Of a stretch of 41,890 nt of DNA, positions 28,801 to 36,832 are shown one piece after another (within the stretch, counting starts at the first letter, position 1; every line of letters begins with the position of its first letter). This stretch comes from Flexibacter sp. CG_4_10_14_3_um_filter_32_15 (GTDB lineage Bacteria > Bacteroidota > Bacteroidia > Cytophagales > Bernardetiaceae). The notes beneath the pieces are model-generated. The model was given only the letters and a program-made list of their open reading frames with translations. It was not told where the DNA came from and did no database searches. Location of the stretch: positions 1 to 41,890 of the forward strand of contig PFKD01000287.1 of NCBI GenBank assembly GCA_002784125.1, written 5' to 3'. The position numbers were made by a program, and so were the translations under genes.

Positions 28801-29601
28801 AGTTTCCTCATAAATATCTTTTATTATATCCCCCTTTTTACTGTGATACTTATCCCTTTGGATACGCATATATTCATGAACGTTATCCATTTGATTGAGC
28901 ATATTTTTGTGCAAATGGAAAAGACGATGAACATAGATTTGAAATTCTTCTGAACGTTGGTGCAATGCTCTAATTCCTGTAAACATATCCCTGCCATCTA
29001 TCGTCTTGACACCACTTATGAGTTCTTTATCTACCTTTGGCGCAAGGAAAGCAAAGGTAAGAGGAGAAGTTGCTACGATAGGAGTTGTATCATACGTCAA
29101 GATGTACATATTAGGCGTTTTGCGTTCTCCTTGCATATTTTTTGCGAAAGGAGAAAGATCACCTGTAAAGAGTTCGATAGTTTTTCCTAATAATTGGTGT
29201 CCGTCGTTCTCCGAACTTCTTAGTGATTTTATACGCTCATCTATATTCCATTCTATGATAGCAAAATGTTCTTCTTTATCTGCTTGAAGATGCTCTCTAA
29301 GATTATAAATAAGGTCTATCGCATCAAGACATTCAGAAACAAGTTGATTATAAATAGTTTGTCCTTCGTGTCCTAACTCTTTACGGTTTACCATTTTGAA
29401 GGCAATATCGTAAAGGTGCATTTGTGCAAAAGGCGTAGGAATTGAACTCGGTGGAATAGCTACTTTTGAGCCATTTGGATCTTCTATTTCTTCTATACGA
29501 GAAGAATTATAAATAACGGTTTCGTGCCAGCCTTTTTTATCTGTACTTCTTTCTTGGCGTAGCGTAAGTAAATGACGACTTTCTGGAATTTGTAATGCCA
29601 T
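25801..29601 (-). CDS. Hsp70/actin-like ATPase with long N-terminal extension
   Basis: 1266 aa; phosphate-1 FTVAVDFGTTNSFVAFTD (~aa 622 on), phosphate-2 SSVVSIDIGGGSTDIALVSNGG, adenosine-like FCFSGTGSKYLNF. Confidence 0.88.
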   Translation of the reverse strand: MALQIPESRHLLTLRQERSTDKKGWHETVIYNSSRIEEIEDPNGSKVAIPPSSIPTPFAQMHLYDIAFKMVNRKELGHEGQTIYNQLVSECLDAIDLIYNLREHLQADKEEHFAIIEWNIDERIKSLRSSENDGHQLLGKTIELFTGDLSPFAKNMQGERKTPNMYILTYDTTPIVATSPLTFAFLAPKVDKELISGVKTIDGRDMFTGIRALHQRSEEFQIYVHRLFHLHKNMLNQMDNVHEYMRIQRDKYHSKKGDIIKDIYEETSTLGAFNADYNDVIIDGKTPRIEKVAWKSCAPIITDGNLKSSYLIKPSKSKEKTALLETQGGQKVLPLVLQEGYENPAFKYFRDKEWSNKTKVPFSLPKENWSDRNLPEVGFGYPYLVTTDLLAEDLIRMPYRINDERFVVPKNHIHDSNIDFLLPVTDLYFKFFDEETLIENLTIETADSNEGAIRVRLRVPIKGTEEEGKSYLTFTRYYDYGKPRNDNNGKIINLVDDGKDETMEDIPSPFSISIYPFIRTGNAANDTMYKIMLLSSKLDNVEAYSLNAYNEEKAIETSDAAIQKISRFERNVEGSHLSVFSVSGCAFDAIEIVTPYRGKTGSRAKGWILPRWKKPIQQGSNPKQFTVAVDFGTTNSFVAFTDSNTATEGNIQTYPFFIGEDDMQTVTLNKPTADKNHVMLDRYDFDDNAIGLATTFFQDRMFMPNLIGNPPAQESNYGNWRNAFPIRTALIHASDVKFDPLLNSSISFLYEKDYLDIDRHSQRVTTNLKWSADNSKLVEVFIEQLLHMIRNKILLNGGDLSRTKLIWFKPLSLPKRLTDNLNNLWENKSKEIISKSVDVHLMNESEAPYFYYRAKGKVEKSSSVVSIDIGGGSTDIALVSNGGRTKIATSAYFGANTLYEGKDTKDPSLETEGGIVSRYRNWFKNKIELTKQGISQAEGSRLEIIFNEIMESGRFSSSDKASFMYSAKNIDFDKQLSEDQDILLLFLLHYAACIYHAVQLLAIKGMPYPKDFCFSGTGSKYLNFLDVTKDKKNIQKFTEIFAKKVYDKYKDLKIEAKEQKENQEEQQVQEKDYNPFLDGSLDESGSSSIEDQYDGTINLHVTQEPKEATCFGGIHSFSTAYKNINLGEDINTIFLGEIDAKKSDLLPNRQLTYEDLIEQDGKFTKEGGELALRIDKNLDQFLEIFLSMNKNPETRFEFYNIETNLTNFEKGFKSIKQKELAKGMIYERKNASDGGYTPVRESFFFYPLRVIIRDWALAMAQTKLNA

Positions 29602-29637
29602 AATAATAGTATAATAGAATAGTTAAGGTGTGAAAAA

Positions 29638-31098
29638 TTATATTCTGAAATAGTCTTGATAAATAACATCAGTAGCTTTGTCCATAAGTTCGAGAACTCT
29701 ATCAAAGCCTTTTTCATCTTTTTGTACTTTCCTTATTTGAGAATTAAGAATGACATTGATTTTATCATCAGACAGGCGTTTGGGAATTATCTTATCCATC
29801 AAGCCTTTTTTCATTACCGACCCATGATTTACTACCCATTCATTAATATCTTGACTGACATCAAAAGGCAAAAATTTTCTTTCTTTTACTCCTAGTTCTT
29901 TTATCCAGTTGTTATAATCCTTTAAGAATTTTACTAGAGGTTCGAATTCTCCATTTCCTTTTTTAAAAGCCTGTTCGTGTTGATCCCCTAGAGCTTCTAT
30001 AAACCAAGGCTGGCTAGATGAAGAAGGGCCTAAATTATTATAGATATAAGATAAGAAAAGATTTTTAATTAGAGGTTTGTGGACTAGTGCTTTTGTATGA
30101 TCATCTAAGTCATACAAAGAAAGCTCATTTCTATTTCCATTTATAGCACACTCATGAAAATTTCCATCTCTAAGCGTAGAAGCTACTCCCAAATCATATC
30201 TTTTAGTAGAATCAGCAAAATCAATAATTCCCATAGCAGACATCATTTCTACCAAATGAGAAGCATTTTCTTGTTTTGTTTCATCATTATTGTGCATAGC
30301 CAACTGACTGTCAGCTATATAATAAAGTTCATCTACTCCCTTTAATTGCCCTTCATAAAAAGAAAGTGCTGCCTTTGTTTTGGTAATAAAGGAATTAGAA
30401 TCAATATAGCTTTCGCCATTCTCATTGAGTTTGAAATAAGGCATTACACTAACTGCCCCCTTTACGGCTTTTTGAATATTATCTCCTGCTGTTTGCAAGT
30501 TTTTGAGAAGGAGAGGAAAACCAGATGCTCCTGTTCCACCAAAAATAGAACTCACCATAAAAATTTTGTCGCCTGTATTAAAAACACGTTTGAAGAACTT
30601 AAACTCTTCTGAATCTTCTAGTTTGTTTAAGATAATACTTCCCATACTTGGATTACCACGAAAACCTACTGCCATTTCGCTTTTTCTATCTTTTTCTGAA
30701 AAAAACATAGATACAAAGCTTTGATCTATTGTAGGCATGTCTTTATTGTAGCCTATAAATTCTTCAAAAGTATTTTTGGCATATTTACTAAAACTAAGAC
30801 CAAAAGAATTATCTATATCCTCTGTGTCTTTGATAGTATCGCTGTGAAGTTTTCCTAAAGGTAAAATTTCAGTAGAAAAAAATGAAGCTCTTGTACTTTT
30901 ACTATGTTGATACATCTTTTCATACTGTTCTAACATCATACTTACCTTTCTGTACTCATCGCTTGTTTCATGTGGATCGATAAGAATAGGAATTACCCTT
31001 TCTGCATTTATTTTTACTCCTGAAGAAAGTAGCATAATTAGAGATTTGACTACTCTAGTTCCTGTGCCACCGATTCCAAATATAAAGAGATTTTTCAT
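29638..31098 (-). CDS. Tubulin/FtsZ-superfamily-like protein
   Basis: 486 aa; N-terminal MKNLFIFGIGGTGTRVVKSL and tubulin-signature-like FMVSSIFGGTGASGFPLLLKNL. Confidence 0.8.
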   Translation of the reverse strand: MKNLFIFGIGGTGTRVVKSLIMLLSSGVKINAERVIPILIDPHETSDEYRKVSMMLEQYEKMYQHSKSTRASFFSTEILPLGKLHSDTIKDTEDIDNSFGLSFSKYAKNTFEEFIGYNKDMPTIDQSFVSMFFSEKDRKSEMAVGFRGNPSMGSIILNKLEDSEEFKFFKRVFNTGDKIFMVSSIFGGTGASGFPLLLKNLQTAGDNIQKAVKGAVSVMPYFKLNENGESYIDSNSFITKTKAALSFYEGQLKGVDELYYIADSQLAMHNNDETKQENASHLVEMMSAMGIIDFADSTKRYDLGVASTLRDGNFHECAINGNRNELSLYDLDDHTKALVHKPLIKNLFLSYIYNNLGPSSSSQPWFIEALGDQHEQAFKKGNGEFEPLVKFLKDYNNWIKELGVKERKFLPFDVSQDINEWVVNHGSVMKKGLMDKIIPKRLSDDKINVILNSQIRKVQKDEKGFDRVLELMDKATDVIYQDYFRI

Positions 31099-31145
31099 GT
31101 ATTATTTTTTTATAATTAATTATATTGACTTAATATTTTTTTTAT

Positions 31146-31553
31146 CTAAAAAGGAGATTTTCTTCCATTTGGAGAAAACCATTTAAAAATCATAGAAAAT
31201 ACAAAGAATAGAATAAAGGCATAGACCAAATTAAGTACTGCATACCATAACGATAAAGTAAGTACTTGCTTAAACATCGCAGGAAAAGCTGCATAGACAA
31301 TAATAAAAGCTACTATTCCACAAATAAATCCATTCAAAAGAAATGTTCTGAACCAGCTTCCCCCACTATTGTAAGAAGAGTACATTTTATTGAAAAAGAA
31401 ATAAAACAGTAGTGTAGAAACTAATGATATAGCAATAATAAGCCATAAAGTAAGTGGAAATACATCGTTTCTCCATGGAGTAACAGTATTAGAGGGGATT
31501 TGAGCTACTTCTCTCAAAAACTTTTCAAAAATGGTCATTACAAAATCTCTCAT
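31146..31553 (-). CDS. Small multi-pass membrane protein
   Basis: 135 aa with three to four hydrophobic segments (LTLWLIIAISLVSTLLFYFFF, TFLLNGFICGIVAFIIVYAAF, WYAVLNLVYAFILFFVFSMIF). Confidence 0.75.
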   Translation of the reverse strand: MRDFVMTIFEKFLREVAQIPSNTVTPWRNDVFPLTLWLIIAISLVSTLLFYFFFNKMYSSYNSGGSWFRTFLLNGFICGIVAFIIVYAAFPAMFKQVLTLSLWYAVLNLVYAFILFFVFSMIFKWFSPNGRKSPF

Positions 31554-31574
31554 AAATTTTAATAGTTAGTTGGT

Positions 31575-32951
31575 TTACAAAGTACTCGCAGTAATAATAT
31601 ATTGGTAAGAAAATAAGATTTCGTTTTCATAAGCTTCATTGATACCTGAAAAGATTCGTTTCAAAAGAACGGTTCTTTCGCTTCGTTCTGCATCAGTTTC
31701 ATCAGATTCTGTATTCCAAGTATCTATCCATTTTGGAAGACTACTTTTGAGTTCTAGATTTATGGTAGCTTTACATGGGTCATCTACTGAAACAGTTTTT
31801 ACTTCTACGAAATGTGTATATTTTTTGGCAAGAACAACATCTTCTGGATTAATATTTTTTTTAAATTCGCTATACGTTCTGATAGTTTTTATTTGTGTAC
31901 TTGAATTTGAAGATACTGCTTTCAAGTTATCCTGCAAATAAGTTTTATTTTTGTAATAAGTAGGCAAATTATTCAAATTTAAACCAATTGTATAAGTAAG
32001 CCTTTCTCCATCTCTAATTTTACCTTCTGTAATGATATTTCCACATTCAGCTTTTCGTTGCCATATAGAAGTTTCATCTCTTCCTGATTGTGATAGAATC
32101 TCTCCTTCAATTTTTTTATAAGTTTTGCCTACGTGCAATTCTTTTAAGAAATTTATATTTTTCTCATTAATAATTTTGTCTATTTGTTCTACTAATGATT
32201 GTTCTCCCAAAACCCAAACATAATAAGGGCGTTTGTCAGAACAACAATTTAAAACTGTTTGATTGCTTACAGTATAAAACCTTCCTACAAAATCAGATTT
32301 AAAAGCATAAACAGACAGAGCCATGTTCGGGTGTTTCAAAAACATTTCTCTTAGTCTTACATTTAGAGTTCCTTCTAGATTCATCATATTAGGAGGAGAA
32401 TACAAAAAATCAGAAACAATTATACTTACATCTTCTTTCTTATTTTGATTGATTACATTTTCGACTAAGTCTGGTAATGTAGTAGTAGCTCCAAAACTGA
32501 AGTTTGCACGAGATATTTTCGAGGCTACATCATCTTTAGATTCAAATTCGATAGTAGTTTTATCATCTTTTATTCCATAGAATTTCTTAGAACTAGCATT
32601 TACATTTGTTACTAACCAAGAAAAAAGACTAGCCATATCTTTCTGAAATGAAGTAGATTTTCCTTTTTTTCCAGGCATATACCCTTTCATACTTCCTGAA
32701 ATTTCTAAATAAGTCTTTAAGTTTATTATTTTTTTAGAGGTAGTAGAAGTTGATACTTTCATACAGCCTGTACAAGGATCTATGAATTCTGCATTTTTCA
32801 CAGCTTCATCAGAGATACAGTTATCTATAACGTCAATTACGTTATCATAATCTATATCTTCTTTACTATCACAAGAAACAGATCTGCTATTACTTGAACA
32901 AGAACAAATTAGTGAAAAAATAATAATCCACAAGTAATTAGTTTTAAACAT
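31575..32951 (-). CDS. vWA-like lipoprotein with variant MIDAS
   Basis: 458 aa; lipobox IFSLICSCSS; YLEISGSMKGYM (ExSxS), ATTTLPDLVENVI, VSIIVSDFLYSPP at MIDAS-like spacing; cysteine/Asp-rich N-terminal stretch. Confidence 0.72.
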   Translation of the reverse strand: MFKTNYLWIIIFSLICSCSSNSRSVSCDSKEDIDYDNVIDVIDNCISDEAVKNAEFIDPCTGCMKVSTSTTSKKIINLKTYLEISGSMKGYMPGKKGKSTSFQKDMASLFSWLVTNVNASSKKFYGIKDDKTTIEFESKDDVASKISRANFSFGATTTLPDLVENVINQNKKEDVSIIVSDFLYSPPNMMNLEGTLNVRLREMFLKHPNMALSVYAFKSDFVGRFYTVSNQTVLNCCSDKRPYYVWVLGEQSLVEQIDKIINEKNINFLKELHVGKTYKKIEGEILSQSGRDETSIWQRKAECGNIITEGKIRDGERLTYTIGLNLNNLPTYYKNKTYLQDNLKAVSSNSSTQIKTIRTYSEFKKNINPEDVVLAKKYTHFVEVKTVSVDDPCKATINLELKSSLPKWIDTWNTESDETDAERSERTVLLKRIFSGINEAYENEILFSYQYIITASTL

Positions 32952-32963
32952 GAAAAGGTTTTG

Positions 32964-33896
32964 TTATTTATTTTTATTGAATAATGGAAGAATGTTTTGC
33001 AAAATATCATTTTTTTCTAAAATAGAAAAATGATCAGCATCATTTATTATAGTAAATCTTGCATTTACTAGATTTTTATTTCGACATACTTCTAAAGTTT
33101 GACTGTTTGTACTGGAAACTAAATCGCCTTCGTATTCTAATTCTAATAATTCCTTTGCTATATCACACAAAGAAGAACGAGCTGCAACAAAATGATAGTT
33201 TACGTCAGAAGGGTGTTCTTGCTGATTTAGAGTATGCAAAAGCCCATTATCAGTTTTTACTAAGTCAGAAATAGCTGCGCCATTCATTGCTAATGGAATT
33301 TCTTTTTGTAGTTCTGCTATCATTTCTTTGTAAAGAGTACTTCCCAAAATATTTTCTACTCCGTAGCTAAAGTTAGCCAAGTTAGTACCTTGATGTGGCG
33401 AAGCTATCGTAAGCAAATTTTTGACACAATGATAATCTTTATTATCTACCACATATTTTCTACAAATAATTCCTCCCATGCTGTAGCCCACTAGATTTAC
33501 TTTTTCTACGCCAGTTCGATATAAAATTTCTTGAATACAGTAACCTAGCTGTTCAGATAATTCTGTAATTCCTTTTGTAGAATCAGAAAAAGAAAGCGTA
33601 TAAAAGTCTTCAACACCTGTTGAATTAGTGTAAGGCTCAAAATCTACGGTTTGATTTTTAGCATTTATTGTATAATGTCCACCATACGAATGCCCTTCAC
33701 TTTGTAATTTTCCGATATACCCTACGTCTTTCCATAAAGTACTTTTACTCCCATACCCTGGTACTAGAATAACAGGTTCTGAAACAGAAGTAAACGAAGA
33801 ATCACAAGAAGATAGTAGTACAACTAATAAAATTAGATATAGGAAATAATGCTTTTTGATTTCAAACAGCTTATATGTCTTAGAAAGTAGTATCAT
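32964..33896 (-). CDS. Lipoprotein alpha/beta hydrolase (lipase-like)
   Basis: VILVPGYGSKSTLW oxyanion-type motif, VNLVGYSMGGIICRKYV nucleophile elbow, LLTIASPHQGTNLA, INDADHFSIL; lipobox LLVVLLSSCDSS; start refined to MILLSKTYKL. Confidence 0.85.
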   Translation of the reverse strand: MILLSKTYKLFEIKKHYFLYLILLVVLLSSCDSSFTSVSEPVILVPGYGSKSTLWKDVGYIGKLQSEGHSYGGHYTINAKNQTVDFEPYTNSTGVEDFYTLSFSDSTKGITELSEQLGYCIQEILYRTGVEKVNLVGYSMGGIICRKYVVDNKDYHCVKNLLTIASPHQGTNLANFSYGVENILGSTLYKEMIAELQKEIPLAMNGAAISDLVKTDNGLLHTLNQQEHPSDVNYHFVAARSSLCDIAKELLELEYEGDLVSSTNSQTLEVCRNKNLVNARFTIINDADHFSILEKNDILQNILPLFNKNK

Positions 33897-34071
33897 GTTA
33901 CAATTAGTTACTTGTTTACAAAGAAAGACAAGTATAGTAAAAAATGCTAAATAAACAATGGTAATTTCATTAAAACCAGTATTTTTACTGTCCATTTTAT
34001 AATGAATGCGATACACATTAAACTATTTTTATATAAAATTGAACTATTCACTTTATTTTCAATCATAAAAA

Positions 34072-34108
34072 TTTAGTCCTTTCTTATTTTTTACTTTTGA
34101 GGACTAAA
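34072..34108. promoter_or_regulatory. Inverted repeat upstream of the accessory cluster
   Basis: TTTAGTCCT (34072-34080) / AGGACTAAA (34100-34108), 19-nt spacer, between the nuoM terminator and the first cluster gene. Confidence 0.45.
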
Positions 34109-34124
34109 CACTACTTTATTTTTG

Positions 34125-34159
34125 CACAAAAAAACCTTATTCTAATTAAAAGAATAAGG
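34125..34159 (-). terminator. Intrinsic terminator of nuoM
   Basis: On minus: CCTTATTCT-TTTAATT-AGAATAAGG followed by a T-run, downstream of the nuoM stop. Confidence 0.8.
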
Positions 34160-34192
34160 AAAATATAGCTTGTCTAAAAAAGTGTTTTTCCT

Positions 34193-35824
34193 CTAAACCC
34201 ACCCAAAAACCAAACTAGGCAAAATCCCCAAAAGAATACTAAAGAAAATCAGAATAATAGCAATGAGTTTGTAAAAAGTAGAAATGTCTTTTAGTTCTGT
34301 ATTTTTTAAATTGTGATGGAGTGAAAAATCGCCTAAAAACATTCGTTTGTACGTCCAAAGAAAATAACTGGCTGTAAAAATAAGCGTTAAGGCAGCCAAA
34401 ATAGATAACCAAATCGGTAAATAATCCGATGAAAAAGCACCTAAAAAAACAGTCAGTTCGGCTACAAAACTAGAAAAAGTAGGAAGTCCCAAACCTGCAA
34501 AAAAAGCAATTCCTACAAAAGCCGTATAACGAGGCATTTTATGAAAAAGTCCACTATAATTTGTGATAGTTAGGTCATTAGTTTGCTCATACAAGACACC
34601 CACCAACAAGAAAAGTAAAGGCGAAATAAGTCCATGACTAAGCATTTGATAAATCGCTCCGTTTGTTCCCTCTGCATTTATGGCAGCAAAACCCAAAAGC
34701 ACAAAACCCATGTGCGAAACCGAAGAATAAGCAATCATGCGTTTGAGGTGCGTCTGTCCAAGTGCTAAAAAAGCTCCATACAACATCGAAAAAACGCCCC
34801 AAGCTCCTATCCAAACTGAAAAATCTATCGCTACATCTGTAAAAACAGAAAAAGGTAAACGCAAAAGTCCATAACCACCCACTTTCAAAAGTACACCAGC
34901 CAAAACCATCGAAATCGGTGTTGAGGCTTCTACGTGTGCAATCGGCAGCCACGTATGCAAAGGCGCAACAGGTAATTTTATCGCAAAACCCACCAAAAGC
35001 AAAAAGAAAACAACTATTCGTGTTGTATTTCCTTCATACGAAAAAAGAGCCGATTGAGGTAAAAAATAATTGGCATCTTTGAAGGCAAGCATATCAAAAG
35101 AATGCACAATTTGAGCAGCATTTTCAGTTAGTAAAGTAGAGTTTTTGAGTTTTGTAATGACTTCTTCTGTCGAAATTCCCAATTCTAAAGCTGTCTTTGT
35201 GATGTCTATTCCAGAATTTACGATGATTATTCCTGCAATCAGAATCAAAACCGAACCAATCAGCGTATAAATAAAAAACTTTATGGCTGCATATTCTTTC
35301 TGTTGCCCTCCCCAAATTCCTATCAAAAAATACATAGGAAGCAACATAAACTCAAAACAGATAAAGAAAAGCAAAAAGTCAAGCGACAAAAAACTTCCCA
35401 TTACTGCCCAAGAAAGCAATAAATATAAGAAAAAATACAAACGAGGACGAATCAATATTTTTTTAGAAAAAACAGAAGCCAAGCCTCCCACCCACAAAAC
35501 AAGCGCAGCAAGAGCAATCAAAAGAATATTATTCTTATCTATTCCCAAAAAATAATCAGCGTGAAGAATCCCAAATTTACCCAAACTGACGTGCCACCAA
35601 CTTAGTTTTTCAGATAAAAGTAAATTCTGACTGTCTAAAAGTGATAAATCTAAATTCGTTTTGGCAAAATAAAGCATCATTGCTACCAAAAACAGTTCGA
35701 TAGAAAGAACGCCTATTCCAATCCATTTGTAAAAATGAGTTTTGTTTTCTCCAAAAGGAATCAAACAAAGAATACTTCCCAAAAGTGGAAACCAAAAAAT
35801 AAGAGAGAGAATGAAATTTTCCAT
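34193..35824 (-). CDS. nuoM: NADH-quinone oxidoreductase subunit M
   Basis: 543 aa; multi-TM; GFAIKLPVAPLHTWLPIAHVEASTPISMVLAGVLLKVGGYGLLR and MIAYSSVSHMGFVLLG signatures. Confidence 0.92.
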   Translation of the reverse strand: MENFILSLIFWFPLLGSILCLIPFGENKTHFYKWIGIGVLSIELFLVAMMLYFAKTNLDLSLLDSQNLLLSEKLSWWHVSLGKFGILHADYFLGIDKNNILLIALAALVLWVGGLASVFSKKILIRPRLYFFLYLLLSWAVMGSFLSLDFLLFFICFEFMLLPMYFLIGIWGGQQKEYAAIKFFIYTLIGSVLILIAGIIIVNSGIDITKTALELGISTEEVITKLKNSTLLTENAAQIVHSFDMLAFKDANYFLPQSALFSYEGNTTRIVVFFLLLVGFAIKLPVAPLHTWLPIAHVEASTPISMVLAGVLLKVGGYGLLRLPFSVFTDVAIDFSVWIGAWGVFSMLYGAFLALGQTHLKRMIAYSSVSHMGFVLLGFAAINAEGTNGAIYQMLSHGLISPLLFLLVGVLYEQTNDLTITNYSGLFHKMPRYTAFVGIAFFAGLGLPTFSSFVAELTVFLGAFSSDYLPIWLSILAALTLIFTASYFLWTYKRMFLGDFSLHHNLKNTELKDISTFYKLIAIILIFFSILLGILPSLVFGWV

Positions 35825-35836
35825 TAAAAATCAAAA

Positions 35837-35917
35837 GTAGCCGACAGTTTCCAACTGTCGTTTAAAACAAACTGTCATTTAAAATATACTTCTGACAGCT
35901 TGGAAGCTGACAGCTAC
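35837..35917. repeat. Paired-hairpin repeat, family C, copy 1
   Basis: GTAGCCGACAGTTTCCAACTGTCG ... TCTGACAGCTTGGAAGCTGACAGCTAC. Confidence 0.75.
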
Positions 35918-35933
35918 GTAAAAGACAAATTTA

Positions 35934-36470
35934 CTACTTTTCTTGCTCTTTTCTGTCAAAGGTTTCTTCTAGTTTCTTTTTTTGTCTTTCTTGTGATTCA
36001 GGAGTAGAAATAATATAAACCGTTTTTCCATTTTCTACAAAGACAACTTGGTCAAAATCCTTTTTTTCAATCAAGGTCATTCCTACAAAAGGAGATGTTG
36101 CTTTTGAAGTTATATCGACATCTTCATAAAGCCAAATAATTTCGTTTTGTTCGTAGGTAATGTGTTGAGTAGTGATTTGAGTAGGATTTTTTTCATACTT
36201 GACAACAGCCACTACAATCTGCTGAGAAAAATCTATATCCCCTTTTATCTTACCAAAAGCAGCTTCAAAACTCTCTTTTTCGGTAAAATACATAAAACGA
36301 GTAGTATCATTGGTAGGCTTATAGTCTTTATTTTGGTACTCATAACCACTCAAATCTGCAAACGCCAAACGCTCCAAAGAATCGTAAGAAGTAAAAGAAA
36401 CACAGCTTGATAAAAAAGTAGAACCTACAAAAAGACAAAAAATAGAAAGGGTAAAAAATATTTTTTTCAT
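35934..36470 (-). CDS. Putative lipoprotein, unknown function
   Basis: MKKIFFTLSIFCLFVGSTFLSSCVSF lipobox; start refined to 36470. Confidence 0.7.
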   Translation of the reverse strand: MKKIFFTLSIFCLFVGSTFLSSCVSFTSYDSLERLAFADLSGYEYQNKDYKPTNDTTRFMYFTEKESFEAAFGKIKGDIDFSQQIVVAVVKYEKNPTQITTQHITYEQNEIIWLYEDVDITSKATSPFVGMTLIEKKDFDQVVFVENGKTVYIISTPESQERQKKKLEETFDRKEQEK

Positions 36471-36488
36471 ATAAAATAGAGAAGTTAA

Positions 36489-36552
36489 GTAGTACAGATT
36501 TCCTAATCTGCACAAAAAATAGTTTTCAAATAGACTAGGAAGTCTGTTATAC
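36489..36552. repeat. Paired-hairpin repeat resembling family C in architecture
   Basis: GTAGTACAGATTTCCTAATCTGCAC ... TAGACTAGGAAGTCTGTTATAC. Confidence 0.55.
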
Positions 36553-36832
36553 GTTGTTTGATTAACAAACTAAAAAGAATCAAGTTAGTTTTTTTTGATA
36601 AAATTACAACAATTCTTAAAATCAAAATTCGTTTTTGTATTTTTGAGGAATTAAAAACTACTAATTTCATAGAACACCGATTTTACGAATTAGACAGATT
36701 TGAATATAATTGAATTAACAGAAAAAGAAATTTATATTATCTTCATTCATCATATAGATCATAAAAATCATTTACCAATCCTACCCTACAAAAAACAGCA
36801 AGGTAGAGTAATAAACACAGAAATTATATTTT

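Noticed and set aside
25801-29601. Calling the 1266-aa protein DnaK
   Set aside because: The actin-like fold is in the second half and no canonical DnaK substrate-binding domain is visible; only superfamily-level assignment is justified.
34638-35834. Additional minus-strand ORFs 34638-34952, 35124-35315, 35610-35834 and + ORF 35283-35555
   Set aside because: Out-of-frame or antisense readings of the strongly supported nuoM gene.
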